From contig NC_088117.1 in assembly GCF_036370855.1 (NCBI RefSeq), forward strand, positions 2,232,001 through 2,296,000: a stretch of DNA of 64,000 nt, given 5' to 3'. The DNA is from Dromaius novaehollandiae (lineage: Eukaryota; Chordata; Aves; Casuariiformes; Dromaiidae). Below are positions 11,444 to 24,200 of the stretch, piece by piece. A program made the position numbers and the translations under genes. Numbering within the stretch: position 1 is the stretch's first letter; each line of letters starts with the position of its first letter. The notes beneath the pieces are model-generated. The model saw only the letters and a program-made list of their open reading frames with translations, did not search any database and was not told where the DNA came from.

Positions 11444-14400
11444 CTACAGCCATAAGTGCATGAGCAGGGCAACAAGACCCAAGGCAAGAGTGAGCGCAAT
11501 GAGGGCGACGGCTGCAGACCACAGGGAGGGATCATGTCCCTTCACCCACTCCAGAGCCTCCGCTGGGATCATGTTGGTGAGGTTCAGCATGTAGCCCAGG
11601 GTCCAGCCGATATCCGTCCTCCCTGCCTGCCCAAGGAGAGAGGGGATACTGAGGGCAGCTCCAGCACAGAGCTCCCACTGGTAGCACTGGTGCCACTGTG
11701 TGCCAGGCTGGGCACAGGCACAGCGCACATCTCAAAGCAGGATGTCTCCATCAGCCTGGCCACATGACTGGGCTGCACAGCTGGATGTTAGCTGGGCACG
11801 GTGCTGCTGGACAGCGGTGACTGAGTGCATTGCCATGCTGGGATGTGAAGCCGGCAGGACTTTTCTGACCAGTGCTGCTCAAGGCTTTGATAAAAATGCC
11901 TGCACCCAATGTAGGCAGCTGGCTCTTTTTTCCCAGCACTGCCTCTATTCCTGCCTGCAGGCTGAGTTTGCTGCTTACCTTCATCTGGAAGATGATGTTG
12001 TTCCAGCTGGTCTCATTGAACTTGTAGCCATCAAGGAGGAGTGTGAGAATGTAGTTGGCGCTGGCGCAATAGCTACGCAGTCGCTCAGACTTTTCTTCAG
12101 GGTAGCTAGAAGACAGCTGGGGATATGTGTGAGAAGGAAGGGAAGTTATTTCCAGAGCATAGCAATGAGCTGACAGCAGGCAATTTCCGTGCAGAGGCAA
12201 TGCTCTGAAGACTACTGCATGAAGGGTGATGGCTCTGTAATCCCCATCATCCAGAGAAAGACACTTGCTTCTGGACTAGGCAGGTATTTTGGACCTGTCC
12301 AGACAAGGCAACTTCTCCCAGGAGGATTTACTAACCATTTCCACAGGAAAATAGAAACATTTTGGAGCTCCTCCTGCCCCAGATTCTCCCATCTCAGCCT
12401 TCCTGTGCAAGGGGCTTCTGCTCTCTGCCCCATGATGGTCCTAACATGTCTCTGGATTGTATCCATCCCCGTCTGACTCCCCTCCAGAGTGGTGCCAGCA
12501 GCCAGCTCCTCTCTCACCCTTCTCCAGGGCTCCATCCCCAGATCGAGCTCCTGTGACAAGGGAGTGACTGTTGTCTTCACCTGCCCTGGCTGCTGCTTTC
12601 TCTATGTTGCTCATGCACACAATGAACAAGGAGGGACCCCAAGGGTTGGTGCAAGATGGCCATGGCTCCCTCACAGGGCTCAGGGATGGCTCTGATGTGT
12701 AGGGCACCGCTCAGGAACCAGGGAGCCTTGCCCTGGGGCATCTGCACTCTTCTTCCCCTGCCCCAGGACTCCTTCACTTGTGAAGCTTCCCCATAGCCTC
12801 CCATGACCCATCATGGGAAACATACGTCTTCCCAGCTTCTTGAGCAGAAATTCTGGATGGCCTCCCTGACAGTGGCCAGAGGCTGCCCGTTGGTCAGGTT
12901 GAGGAATTTGAAGGTATAGTAAAAGGCTGAGAAGGCCTGAAAGGCAAGAAGTAGAAATGGCATTGAGTAACAGTGGGGAAAAAAGTGCCCTCGGGCAGCT
13001 GCTCTGGTCTCCCTTGAGTCAGGGCTGTCAGCAGGGGCAGCTTCCACCAGGTTTGTCCCACCCTTGCATAATCCCAGTGCATTATTGCCCATGTCACAGC
13101 AAAAATGATCAGCTGAAAAGCATACATGTCTACTGGCCACAGCAGTGTGTGGAGCACAGGCAAGACCTAGTCTGTAGGCTTCTGGCTGTGCTGGATTTTG
13201 ACTCAAAACTTGGTTTTCAAGTAAGCATCTCTTATTGAAATAATTCCTTTTGGAGTGCTGGCTGGAAAACCAGACAGCAGAAATTCCTGGTGTGCCCCGG
13301 GAGAATGGTAATTTGAGTGCTTTGCACCCCCATTCTGCCATGGGAAGGTGACATTGCCATGAGATGCCCAGGATGGGCCACGTGGCCCAGCATGCAGGGA
13401 GACCACAGCCCCAAGAGAGATGCACTTTGCAAACAGCATTTACTCCTGAGAGGAAACACCTCTGTGTCTGACAGCAGCACCCTGTCACCAGGGGAAACAC
13501 ACCATGCAGACTGCCGCAAGCAACCCTTACTTTGCCCCTTGACCACAGCTCTGCAAAGGCCTGGAAAGGGACCTCTTACTAGGATACAAAAGGTCCCCCT
13601 GAACAGGACAGCGGTTTCTAAAGACAACAAGAGAAGTGAAAGGATAGGATTTGCCTTACAAAGAACTGCCCGCTGACAGGGGGCTGGTAGACACCATTGA
13701 AGGTGCAGTCCTGGCTCTGGCTGCACGCAGAGAAGTTGAACAGCTTCCTGATGGCAGCCAGGCACCCGCTGGCATTTCCTCTGCCCTCCAGGGTCACGTT
13801 TCCGTCAGCAAGAGATAGGTGTGAGTCATTATGGCTTGTGCAGGGGCTGGTGTGGAAGGAAGACAACGAGATGGTTTCATTGTAGTTTTTCGGGTAGCAA
13901 GGGTGTTCAACTCGTGTGCTGGAGGATGACTCCTGGGAATAGGAAAATCCTCTGATTTGCAGGCTGCAGCCTTGTCCAAATCCTCATGGCGGATATGTCC
14001 CATAGCCGGGATATGTTGGGATTCACCCAGGGCTTCCCTCCCATGGCCATAGGTGTAGTCATCTCCCACCTCCTTATCAGGGAATGCTCCTCATCTATTT
14101 AATCCTGGTGTGCCCCGGGTCTCTTTGTCTGTCTGCAGTCCTAACCTGAGCTTAACACTAACTCACATTTCACCTTGTCTAATTCCAACCTCTTCCCACT
14201 CTTCATCACCCTCCTCTGCCACTGAGGCAGATAGATTTCAGGGATCTAGCAAGTCTCTCCCCACACTAGCAGGATTGTGGTCTGGGACAGATGAAGCCTT
14301 CTCCACCCCATTTCTAGCTCTGTCTCTAGTTACAGCCCTCTAATGTGTCTTATTGGCTGTGCAGCAGAAGCAAACCCTTCTGAGTCTCCTGGCTGCTCCC

Positions 14401-17400
14401 TTTGACAAGGTTCAACTCCATGAAAATGCCATTCCCCTCTGATCTTCCAAAAAATTGCCCAAGAAAAGTCTCTGGTTCTCTTTTCTCAGATCCCTACAGT
14501 CACAGAATAGTTGAGGTTTGAAGGGACCTGTAGGGATCTCTATGCCACCCCTCAGCCTAAAGCATGACCAGGTTGCACAAGGTCTTGCCCAGTCAAGTTT
14601 TGACTGTCTCCAAGGATGGAAACTCCACAGCCTTTCTGGGCCCTATTCTGATATTTAACCGCCATTATTCCGAAAAAGTTTTTCCCTCTGTCTGGCCAGA
14701 ATCTCTCATTTTCCAGCTTGTGCCAGTTGCCTCTTGCCCTGCCACTTTGCACCTCTGAAAAGAGTCTGATCTGTCTTTTCTGTACCCTCCCATGAGGTAG
14801 CTGCAGACAGCAGTAAGAGCTCCCCTGAGCCTTCTCTTCTGATGACTTTGCATGCTCCTCCCCAGGTCTGCTTACCCACACGCCAGGGAGTCTCTACTAG
14901 CTCTCGGACCCTGCTGAAACCTCTCTGAAAGAGCATTATCTGTTCTTATTTCACTCTTTAAAAATGTTGTGATTGGTAGCATGACAGTAGAATCTGATTA
15001 CCACCCGGTTTCCCTCTCACCACGATTAATTCTTTTGCCAGGCGCTTCAGCACCTCGTTCTGTCCATAGCAGAGGTAGCTGTGTGTGTAGATGTTGTAGT
15101 TATACCCATAAAGTGTGAACTTGGAGGTTTCATTCCACTTTATAACTGAACCTTGGGGGATAAAGCTGATTTGAGTGGATGCTCCTCCAAGATCCAGCGC
15201 CCCGAAAATGTCGGTCACTTCTGGATGGACCCACGTGTGTTCTTTGGGGGAGTACTGCCAAGACAAGATAGGAGAGGAAGAGGAGTAGGAGACAGCCATA
15301 ATTACTCTGCCCAAGCAAAATTCTCCTCCCATATAAGTCAGCTGAGTTTTGTTGCTAAATGCATTGGGGAAGGGTCTCAGCTGGCTCATTCTGTACCTGA
15401 GGTCCCACTGCCCTCTGCACAAACCCACTCTGGGCATTTGCCAGAGCCATAAAATCCAGAGATGGAACCAGCCGATGGTCAATATTTTCCAGCGTGAGGA
15501 GAGTGACAGGAAACAGGTTTGGCTTAAGCTTCTTTCAGAGTGCAACTTCAGATGAAAACTGGGACCCCCAAAGTGTCATACGGGAGACAGGCCTTCCCAG
15601 GGCAGCAAGGCAAAGTCCTAAGGGGTAAACTGTAACCATCTCGCTGCAAGGCCAACCTTGCTGTCTGTTTAACCTATTGGGAAGGCAGCGCTCCCTTGTC
15701 AAGCACAGCAACCTCTGCACCCTTTCCAGGACACTAGCTGGCTCACAGTTTGTCCGTGCAAGGACAGGAGCAGGAAAAGGCACAGTCCACACGTTTGACT
15801 TGGTTTCGTAATTCTGAGGGGGCCAGAACACGAGTGGTGAGTGAAGTAAGACACCTGGTGCAGAACTAGATTGGATCTCAGCCAAACAGAATCAAGTGGA
15901 AGGGATGTCCTTCAGGGCTGTGCTTGGCTTTTCCAGCCCTGGCCAATGTTAGCATGGGGCTTTCTTCCCTGTGTCCACATGGTATGGAGATGTGCCCTTA
16001 GCTTTTAACAGTGACACCCTCATTCCTGGTTTCTCCCTTCTCTTTCACTGTAGAAAAGTCAGAGAATAACTGGCTGCTTCTCCTAGATCATTCCTGAATG
16101 GCAATGACCCAGACCTTTTCTTCTGAGCTAGGTTAAATTAAGAAGCTAAGAAAGATCAAAAAAAAAAAAAAAAAAAAACCCATGTTAGCAAAGAAGGGTG
16201 GGTATTTCACCCTTCTCCTACCTTAGTGAAGGAATCCAGTAGGTAGTTGATGGTGATCCAGCCATAAGCTCCCTCCTCTTCCCCTGTGATGATTCGAGCC
16301 CCCTGGAAATCCATAGGATACTCTTGCATGGTCTTGGAAATTTCAGCCAGGACTTGGTCTGCAGCTAAGCTGTTCTGTTCCCTAAGAAGGATCCAAATCA
16401 TCCAATGAAATCATTACTACAGAGAAAACACAAGGAAACACTTTGCCTTCTCCCAGTTTCACAGACTCCAGCTTTTGGTAATGAGCAGTTTGTGTGAAAT
16501 GACGTTTCCTGCTATCTAGGTTGTAGAAGCTGCTCATGCAGCTTCTGTTGTATAAATCCCAGCCATCCTTCTGCCTAGACATGGGATCACAAATTGAGGA
16601 GCAATATCGATCTCCTCCCTCCATGGCAGCCTGATTCCAGTTGCATGGTGGTTTGCCAGGCCACCCTTCCCTACCTATCTTCATAGCATTCAAGACCAGA
16701 GGAGACCTTTACTGACCAGCTCATCTGGTATGTTACATAGCACAGGCCATTGAACTGATTGTACCATCAAAGCCAGGGCTGGTAGCTGAACTACAGTGGG
16801 TCTTTTAGGAAGATGTCAGTCTGGTTTCAGACTTCTGAGCAGGGGAAAGGTTTCTTGGGGCTGCTGGTGTTTGCTCTCTCTCTCTCTGAAGAGAGTAAGC
16901 GTCAGGCTATGATTCGGTTCCCTTCCCAGGGAAGTGGTCAGATTATCGGTGCACAGAAATTATGTTAGAAAACTGAAGCCATAAAACCAAGATCCATGAA
17001 ATTAACACTGACATTTGAAAGAGCTAATATGAGCTAGTGAAAAGTAAGATCAGGTTACACAATACCCCTTTGCTTTGTACCTCTAATCCACTCCCCTGTC
17101 AGCACCCAACCATGTTTGCGGAAGGTACATTCACTGGTGGGAACAACTCCCTTATGTTTAAGGAATAATGAAGAGCAAACAAAGAGCATTGAGAAGTACT
17201 TCATGCTTGGAAATGAGCTACGCAGCATCCTTCTGCGTTGTGGGGTCCCAAGAATGCCAATGTATGTCTCTGGGCAGCCTCTCAGCCCCCAGGACCAGCA
17301 GCTCAGGACAGCTCAGCCACCCGCATGTCCCCATTGTGCTGGCTTCCTCCCATTCCTGAGTTGCTTGCTCAGGGTAGCATGAGAGTTAGGAGCTCCTGGC

Positions 17401-20261
17401 CCCGTGCAGGATGCTGCATTAGCCAAGCTGCTGACAGCTGATTGCAGCTCGGCCACCTCGCCTTCACCCCAGTGCCCCACAGAAGTACCTCAGTAGCCTC
17501 ATGCCTGCTGTTGCTCCGAGATAAGTTGGTACCTCCCTCTGTTTCGCAGGAGGAATGACCTTCAGAGCTTTGTCCAGGCACTCTCTTAGGGACTCACCAG
17601 CTTTCGAGGGATCACTGGCATAGCTTGATATGCCTTGCCCTGGAAGAGAGTCAGGCTGGAACAGGCTGATGGGAATGGCTGGAGACAGGGATGCAGAAGC
17701 AAGTGGACATGGGGGTAGTAAGGCTGGTCATCTCTTAGCAAGTGAGGGTCCTTTGCCAGGTCACCTGGGCCCGTGAGACCTGGCTCACCCAGCTCTTCCC
17801 TTATGTTCCTTTCCTACAGCATCCCCCTGTCTCCCATGTTTTCAGCAGGGCTCTGCAGCGTCTGGCCCCATGTGCCACATGCTGCCTGCTGGCTTGCATC
17901 CATCCACTGGCAGGCTGCCTCTGTGCTCCAGGCTGAGGATCTGAGATGCTTTACACTGTGCTTGGGGCCTGGGCTCTGAACTGCCTAGAGTGCCGCTTGG
18001 GTCATGTTTCATCAACGGGATAGTGCAGGCTCGGGCTTCTTGCAACCAGACAGCAAAAGCCAGAGTGCAAATTTGCAAAGTCCCTTCCCTGTCCCACCAT
18101 AAAATCTGACTGTGTGTGACACGCAGTGCAGGTTTCAGTCCCATACTGTGACTTTGAGGCCTGGCTCCGTGCTCCAGTGCCTCTTTGGATGACAATACAG
18201 AAGCCAAGCTTGTGACCAAGAGCACCAAGGCAAAACAGAGCCCAAGGAGTTGTTTCCACTTGTTCTTAGAGGCAGAAACAGCCCTGGCTGAAAGCAGAGA
18301 TAATGGGACATGTCACCTCCAAGCAGTGAATGAACCAAGGCACCAAAAGGAAGGGGCAAGAGCTAGCGATATTCTCACCCAATGGTTCACTCATGTGTTC
18401 TTCAGCTACACTTTGTCCCCAGCTCTGTGAATGAGATGTTTCCCTCTCAGGACAGTGGCTTTTGCTGTTAGGGGTAGTCCCAGGTGTAGGAGTGAAAGTT
18501 CACAAGAACACCAAGGCACTTCAGTCCCATCAAGCATTTGGGCACTAGCTGATGCTGAGGGCCCATGACTGTGAGTGAAGCTGCTGGGGAGTTAGGGACC
18601 ACACTGACTGTAGCCAGGCCCTCCTCACCATGCTGTCCGTGATAACCTGGGAGTGGGAAGCCGCTTGGCCAAGCAATACCCCAGCTTTGTCAGGCCAAGG
18701 AAAGGGAGGCCAGGTCATCCCATCTGCCATACAGCCACAGAGGACAGCATCAAGCCCACGGCAGGGGGGATACTGACCCTCGACATCACAGGACAAGGTC
18801 TGGCTGACCACACCAGTGTTGTTCTCTTTGTCCGAGTCCCACTCGTAGATGAACATAGAGGTGTGGGACGAGCCTGCGTCGAACACTATCCCGTACTGGA
18901 AGGAAAAATGAAGACATCATGGCTGGCAGGAAGAGCAGCAGGGACGGTGGGACTGGAGCCCAGCCCTGCCATGACCCTAGTCAGGTTGTTCAAGCTGAGA
19001 TGCCATAGCATGCCCCAAAGAGCAGCACTCTTAATCCATAGATCCTCTTTAAGTTATGGCAATCTACACCATGGCAGAGCAGAGCAGTGATAGGAAAGTC
19101 CCTTCTATGTATGGCCTCAGCATGGGCATTTCTCATGGCAATTGAGCAACTTTCTCATTCCCTCTGCTGAGGTATATGCAATGATGCCAACTCACACAAG
19201 CACTTTCTTGGTGGTTTATAAAGCTCTTTTATTATCTCTATTGGTTAAATATTTTTTGTGTCCACACTGGCTCTACCTCAGGGCCAGCAGCACCCCGATC
19301 TCCTGAGCTCTCTGCTCCCCCTATCATTGCAGCCACCTTGGGCAGAGAATGGCAGGGTGACACCAGCCCTGGTCCATGAGGATCTGGCTGTGTGCCTTTT
19401 CCTTGGGAAACCCTCCCTCTCACTCTGAGATCTCACTGACCCTCTTCCAGTTTGGATGAAGGGGGATGCCAAGCCATGGGGGAGGGATGGGGAGGAGCGG
19501 TGATGTTTGTTCTGCAATCTGGGCAGGCAGGACGAGGCTATTGGGAGCTGTCAGGGACAAAGGTCATGTAGGGGTGTATTGACGTGCGGTGCTGTGTGCT
19601 GGGATGCAGACTCAGCAGGGCAGGGCTTTGCTGTTGCAGCCCTACCCACCTGCCTCAGGTAATTTCCTTTGAAACTCACTGAGTGCACAGCACTGTGGCT
19701 AGCTTTCAGAGGAGGCTCCTATCTGCTGCCCCCACAATGCCTGGCAAGAGAGACTCTGACCCTGGCTGAGTCATTGGTTGCCATCAATTCACAGGGCTCT
19801 CCCTGTAGTGATTTTTTCTTACTGCTTTTGCTATTTTAACACTGTGCATGAGCCATGATACTGCTGTGCTAGCCACTCCACAGGCACAGCAGGGCGATGC
19901 AGTCTAAGATGAAGGGCAAGGAGTCAGCCAGAGGTGTTATTCAGCCTGGCACATGGTGACCCCAGCTCCTAGGTGCCTGTGCCTTGTTTCTTCTGCCTGC
20001 ATTTTGGGATGGGTAGAGAAGATCCACATACCTACTGCAAGACAGTTCCTACTGAGCCCCACTCACTCATAACCCCTAAGATGAGCTGTGGTCTCAGAGC
20101 ACCTGTCCCAGATAACTGGTCTCGGCAGTGGTGCTCACCTTGACTGTGGGCGGCAGAGTAACATCTTTAGTCTTCACCAGGCTGAGAACAAGGGCAATGA
20201 TTGAGAGCATGGCCAGCGCCCCCAGAGCAGCAGGGATGAGGTGCTGCTTGTTAGTGAACAT
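11444..20261 (-). CDS. ENTPD8: Ecto-nucleoside triphosphate diphosphohydrolase 8 (NTPDase8)
   Basis: Second complete NTPDase8 gene, reading leftwards. Coding exons in transcript order: 20261-20139, 18895-18778, 17639-17489, 16381-16222, 15254-15021, 13932-13660, 12936-12826, 12116-11979, 11626-11444; 496 aa, all junctions GT-AG with phases 0,1,2,0,0,0,0,0, identical to the + strand paralog. Conserved regions: DAGSSHT (47-53), [11 protein letters not shown] (near 120-130), EEEGAYGW (165-172), [11 protein letters not shown] (202-212) and [11 protein letters not shown] (441-451). Membrane anchors near residues 8-30 and 471-494; the protein stops right after the second anchor, with almost no cytosolic tail. 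Several Asn-X-Ser/Thr sites in the ectodomain suggest heavy glycosylation. Hydrolyses extracellular nucleotides; the mammalian enzyme is mainly hepatic, renal and intestinal. ACR1 is canonical, unlike the neighbour. The start ATG follows an acceptor at 20276, implying a noncoding upstream exon. Confidence 0.95.
14500..14845 (-). mobile_element. CR1-type LINE 3' fragment
   Basis: Within intron 5 of ENTPD8. The sequence starts with the CR1-like end (cacagaatag, then gttgaggtttgaagggacc) and follows the known avian CR1 3' region: a stretch like 'tgactgtctccaaggatgga', then 'actccacagcc', 'ccagcttgtgccagttgcc' and 'cttctcttct'. This is the reverse complement of the CR1 3' end, so the LINE lies on the minus strand. 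It is a 5'-truncated and clearly diverged copy with no reverse-transcriptase frame. The right border is approximate. Confidence 0.85.
16158..16178. repeat. Poly-A tract (21 A)
   Basis: Uninterrupted run of 21 A in intron 4 of ENTPD8. No SINE or retrocopy body could be recognised on its 5' side, so it is listed as a simple repeat. Confidence 0.9.
16681..16755 (-). mobile_element. Ancient CR1-like LINE remnant
   Basis: In intron 3 of ENTPD8. The string 'caagaccagaggagacc', then 'gaccagctcatctgg' and 'acatagcacaggcca' follows the pattern of an old CR1 3' end found across archosaurs and turtles (aggccagaagggacc... gatcatctagtctgacctcctg ... cacaggcca). Short and strongly diverged; borders approximate. 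Confidence 0.55.
16874..16887. repeat. (CT)7 microsatellite
   Basis: Seven perfect CT units in intron 3 of ENTPD8. Confidence 0.9.
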
Positions 20262-21060
20262 CGTGGGAAAGGAGCCTGCAAACGTAAACACAGAAGGAGA
20301 AAAGTGTTTGGACATGGCCAGCTGGGAAGAGTGTTGATCAGTTAAAGCTGCAAGGATGCCGTTCCCAAAAGCTCTCTCCAAGTTGACGTTTTCCTTAAGG
20401 AAGCTGCGTGTATCTCAGAGGTCCGGGTGGATATTCAGCTCTTCCTTTGAGAAGAGCTGTGTTAGGATAAAACAGGGGGACTGGAGAGAAAGAGCGGCCG
20501 GTCGCCCAGGAGCCTGACGCAGCCATGACGAGAACACAACAGGTCCCCAGCTCTTGCTCAGCTCACTGCTAGCTTGAAGGCTCAGGTCAAGGAAGCGCAG
20601 AAGGAACACTGTGTCAAACAGGGGAGTTTGTGGGAAATTGTAGCAAAACTCAACACAAGATACTGTGGAAAAGGAAGGTGATTTCATTTTACAATAGGTA
20701 AGTAAGATCATCTCACCTCCTCTCGCTCTCAGGCCCACGCACTCCCCAGCACGTAGACATGTGCACCCAGGGGTGAAGCCAGGATCGCTTGCGCGTGGGA
20801 GGGAGAATTGGGGAAGCCAGCTCACTAGTCCTCACTGCCGCTCCGGGTTTCCTGACCGGCAGCAACAGTCCAAGTTCTGACGTAGGCAAAACTCTAGAAT
20901 TTCATAGTTCTCTTGTTTACCTTATCTGAGTATTTACTGCTCCAGCCTTGTTTTGCATCTTCCCGACACCTTAACTTAGGCCGGTTTGTTCCTCTTCCTC
21001 ATTTGAATGGAATCACAAATATGATGTTCTGCAGCGATTAGTACACACCTTTCCTTTTAA
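20262..21060. other. 5' flank of ENTPD8
   Basis: A splice acceptor on the minus strand (pyrimidine tract then gtttgcag ending at 20276) marks the left end of an intron, so the noncoding first exon and promoter of ENTPD8 should lie further right, perhaps in 20400-20830. No core promoter motif could be fixed. Confidence 0.3.
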
Positions 21061-21089
21061 CCCTTGCTTCCCTGTTCCTTTGGTGCTTT

Positions 21090-21115
21090 CACACACATAC
21101 ACATACACACACACA
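21090..21115. repeat. (CA)n microsatellite with TA interruptions
   Basis: About 26 bases of alternating CA units interrupted twice by T. Simple sequence upstream of ENTPD8. Confidence 0.9.
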
Positions 21116-21164
21116 TTTCTGTCCTTTCTTCACTCTTACCAATCTTAATATTTCTATTACAAAT

Positions 21165-21212
21165 CTCTCACCTCTTTAAGAGGTACATGGGTACATCTTT
21201 AAGAGGTGAGAG
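21165..21212. repeat. 48-bp near-perfect inverted repeat
   Basis: The left arm begins ctctcacctctt and the right arm ends aagaggtgagag. The two 24-base arms pair at about 20 positions with essentially no spacer, giving a hairpin or cruciform. No transposon ends or coding sequence are associated with it. Confidence 0.8.
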
Positions 21213-24200
21213 TAACATTTGCAGTATCCAATGCCCTGAAAACACACAAAGAGCAGCAGGTATCTTGACATAAAGTTTTATTAAAATGAGAAGGAAAATC
21301 ACATTGGAATAGCAGGGGTGACCTTGCAAAGGGGATTCGCACAAAGCTTGCTGAGCCAGGGGAGACATAAGTTACTCTCCTGCCAAGAAGGCAAGGATAT
21401 CTTCATGTGGACAGAAACATGGCCTGGCACTTAGCACCTGGGACTCCGGTCATCCCTTCCCCATGTACGACCCACCTTCAAGGTGTTCCTGGGCCTGGTG
21501 TAGCTGGAGTCCCTGCAGCCATGGGCACCTGGAAACAGTGGTGAGCTGGGAGGGAGTGGGGAAGAGCTGCTGATCCTGCGGCCCCTCAGCAGAGCCAGTC
21601 AGGACCCGCTGCCTCCGTCCCTTGGCACACATCCAAAACTCATCTCTGAGCTGGTCCTGGCCTCAGCATGTTGCATTGGCAGCTGCTGAGCCCCAGCTCA
21701 CCCTGCACCCAGCTGTCTTGGCTTGGAGCTGGGAAGGACTCATGGATATAGGGGACCTGCTCCTTCCAGGTGAGGCAGCAGAGCTGTTTCTCACTGATTC
21801 TGCTCACAGATAAGAGGCTGCCAGTGTTACCATAAGGCTGAGCACATTGGAAAGACCCAGTTTCCAGCTGCTTTGTCTCAGCTGAGTCAAAGACAGAGGT
21901 GTCAGAAGGGAAATGCACCCCAAGGAACCCACACTGTGTGGTGTAACCTTCCAGAGCACCTTGCCCTGCTGCTGGAGGTGGCCAGGCAGGGACAGTGGTA
22001 AGTCCCACCCTGTGCACTGAAACGGAAGTACCCGCTGGTGGAGATGGGGGCTGAGCAGTCCCCTGGAGACTCGCAGTCTCAGGATAGGTATGTCTGCAGT
22101 TGAGACTAAACAGGGCCAGGCCCATGCCAGCTGAACAGGTCCAAACTCCACACCAGTCACTCTTTCCATGACAGTCCCCTTCACACTGACATGTGCTGCT
22201 GCTGAAGCAACAGCCTGGAACTCAAACAGCTGCTACCACTCCTGCATTGCCACCTCCACCCACCGAAAAACCTTTGGATTCACCTGCTTCACTAGATGGA
22301 GTGAGAAAATGTTTGCTGCCTTCTGAAGTCTGGAAACCCCCAGCACAGTGGCTGGGACAGGGCCTTGCTGAGTTAAGGTGACTTGTCCTTGTGTAGGACA
22401 TGGGGGCACTGACCACCCCTGACTCCTTCCCGGACACACATGTGGCCGTGCTGCAGCCAGACAGCTCGCTGCCTGGGGAGCTGCCACGCACAGGCAGCCA
22501 CCCCCACCAAACTGTCTAGCTCCTGCCTCTGAGCCTGGGCTGAATATCTGGTAAGTTTGTTTCTCTGGATTCTTCCTTAATGAATATTAAGTTCCAGAGG
22601 TTACCTGATAATATCTTAATTGCATCCTGCATCATAAGGACAGGTAATGATTTTCCAGCTGGGAGGGAGCTATGGTTTCCCTTTCCTCAGCTCACGTCTC
22701 AGGTGGATGGCTGAACACTGGGCAACAGGCCTGCCTCAGGGATGCGACCTCTGTCTCTGTTCTCAGGAATCTGGATCTCTTTACCAGGCTCAGCCCTTTG
22801 GCAAACCTGCTCTGGCAACCCCAGCTCTGCCACCAGGAAAGGCCCTTTTCCACATGAGCACAAGGGCAGGGGATGGACGGACCTTGCTGGGTCTAAGCTG
22901 ACCTGACAGTGAATGGCCGCAGTGCATGGCAGGGTCCCAGCCCCTGGGCTGCCTAAAGCAAGGGCCAGGTGAGAGTACCCCGAGTCTGCAACCAGCCTGT
23001 GAGCTCAGATTTCACTCTGTGCAGGTGAGGGCATGGGAAGGAAGGGCACAGCCTAGCGCTTGTCCCAGTAGGGAACTGGGATGCAGCTGGGGTCACATAT
23101 GAAATGCAGAATTTGGCAATGCTCTGAGGTCTGCCAGCCCCACTGCAGCCTCTGAGAGTGGAGAACCCCTCATGAATGTGGTGAGTGGGACAGCACACTC
23201 AGGCAAGCCAGGATATATGCCATCTTACAGGGACATATGTCTGTCAATGGTCCCAGCACAGGCATCCAGCCCCAGGTCCCTCGAGGAACTGGGTTCACTC
23301 TGAGGGGACCTTAGAGCAGCCATGGTTGCTCTGGAGCTTCAGGAGCACTTGTCCACCCATCTTCCATGGATCTTGTCCTAGAAGGCCGGCAGGACCAAAC
23401 TCAGCCGTGCTTCTGAGATGGGCACAGCCCAGGTGGCTCGCAGATGAAGGCAAGGTGGTGAGAGCAAGCCAAGGACAACACCGAGCGGAGCATGGGCAGC
23501 TGCTCCTGACAGTGCTTTAGTCATCATAAAGGCAGTGTTTGTGATGCACCATTTCTTCTTAACATGGGCAGATGTGTCTGTTCCCTGCACAGCAGCCCTG
23601 TGCCTTTCGCTCATCACACAGCTCAGCCATACAGTTGAGTGGGGCTGGGATACAACTCCCACACGCCAGAGCCCTTCATCTGCCTTCCTGGGCCTCAAAT
23701 GTGTGCCTTCCTCTTCAGAGGAAATGCAGATGCGCGAAAGCAGGAGAACCAGTTTCACCAGCACTTTCCCTGAGCAAAGAGCCAGCCTGGGAGCTGAAGG
23801 CCTGGCAGGGTCTTGGGCAGAGCTTCAGGATGGGGCTGTGCCAAGGGGAGGGCACACAGCACCACAGCTATCTGGGTGGATGAATGGTTTGAGGAAGCCC
23901 TCGGATGGGGGTGTGTGGGGGGAATCTTCCATCTGCTGTAGCTATTCTTTTGTCCTGCCCTGCTACAGGACAAGGTCAGTCCTGTTGGATCTAGCTAGCC
24001 CCTCCGTGAAACCCAGTGGGAGTTGCAGGGCTCCAAGCTACCCTGCATACAAGATCAGGAATCTCTATTTTCCTAGCACCCTCTTTCCTGATGTCTGCAA
24101 GTACCCACAGGCCCCATGGACCGTGCTGGCAAACAAGGACTCACAGAGGGATAGAAGCCAGGACAGAGGTCTTGCTGGGAGAGATAATACTATCTTAAAT

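Noticed and set aside
16158-16178. Poly-A tract as the tail of a SINE or processed retrocopy
   Set aside because: No element body or target-site duplication could be seen beside it.
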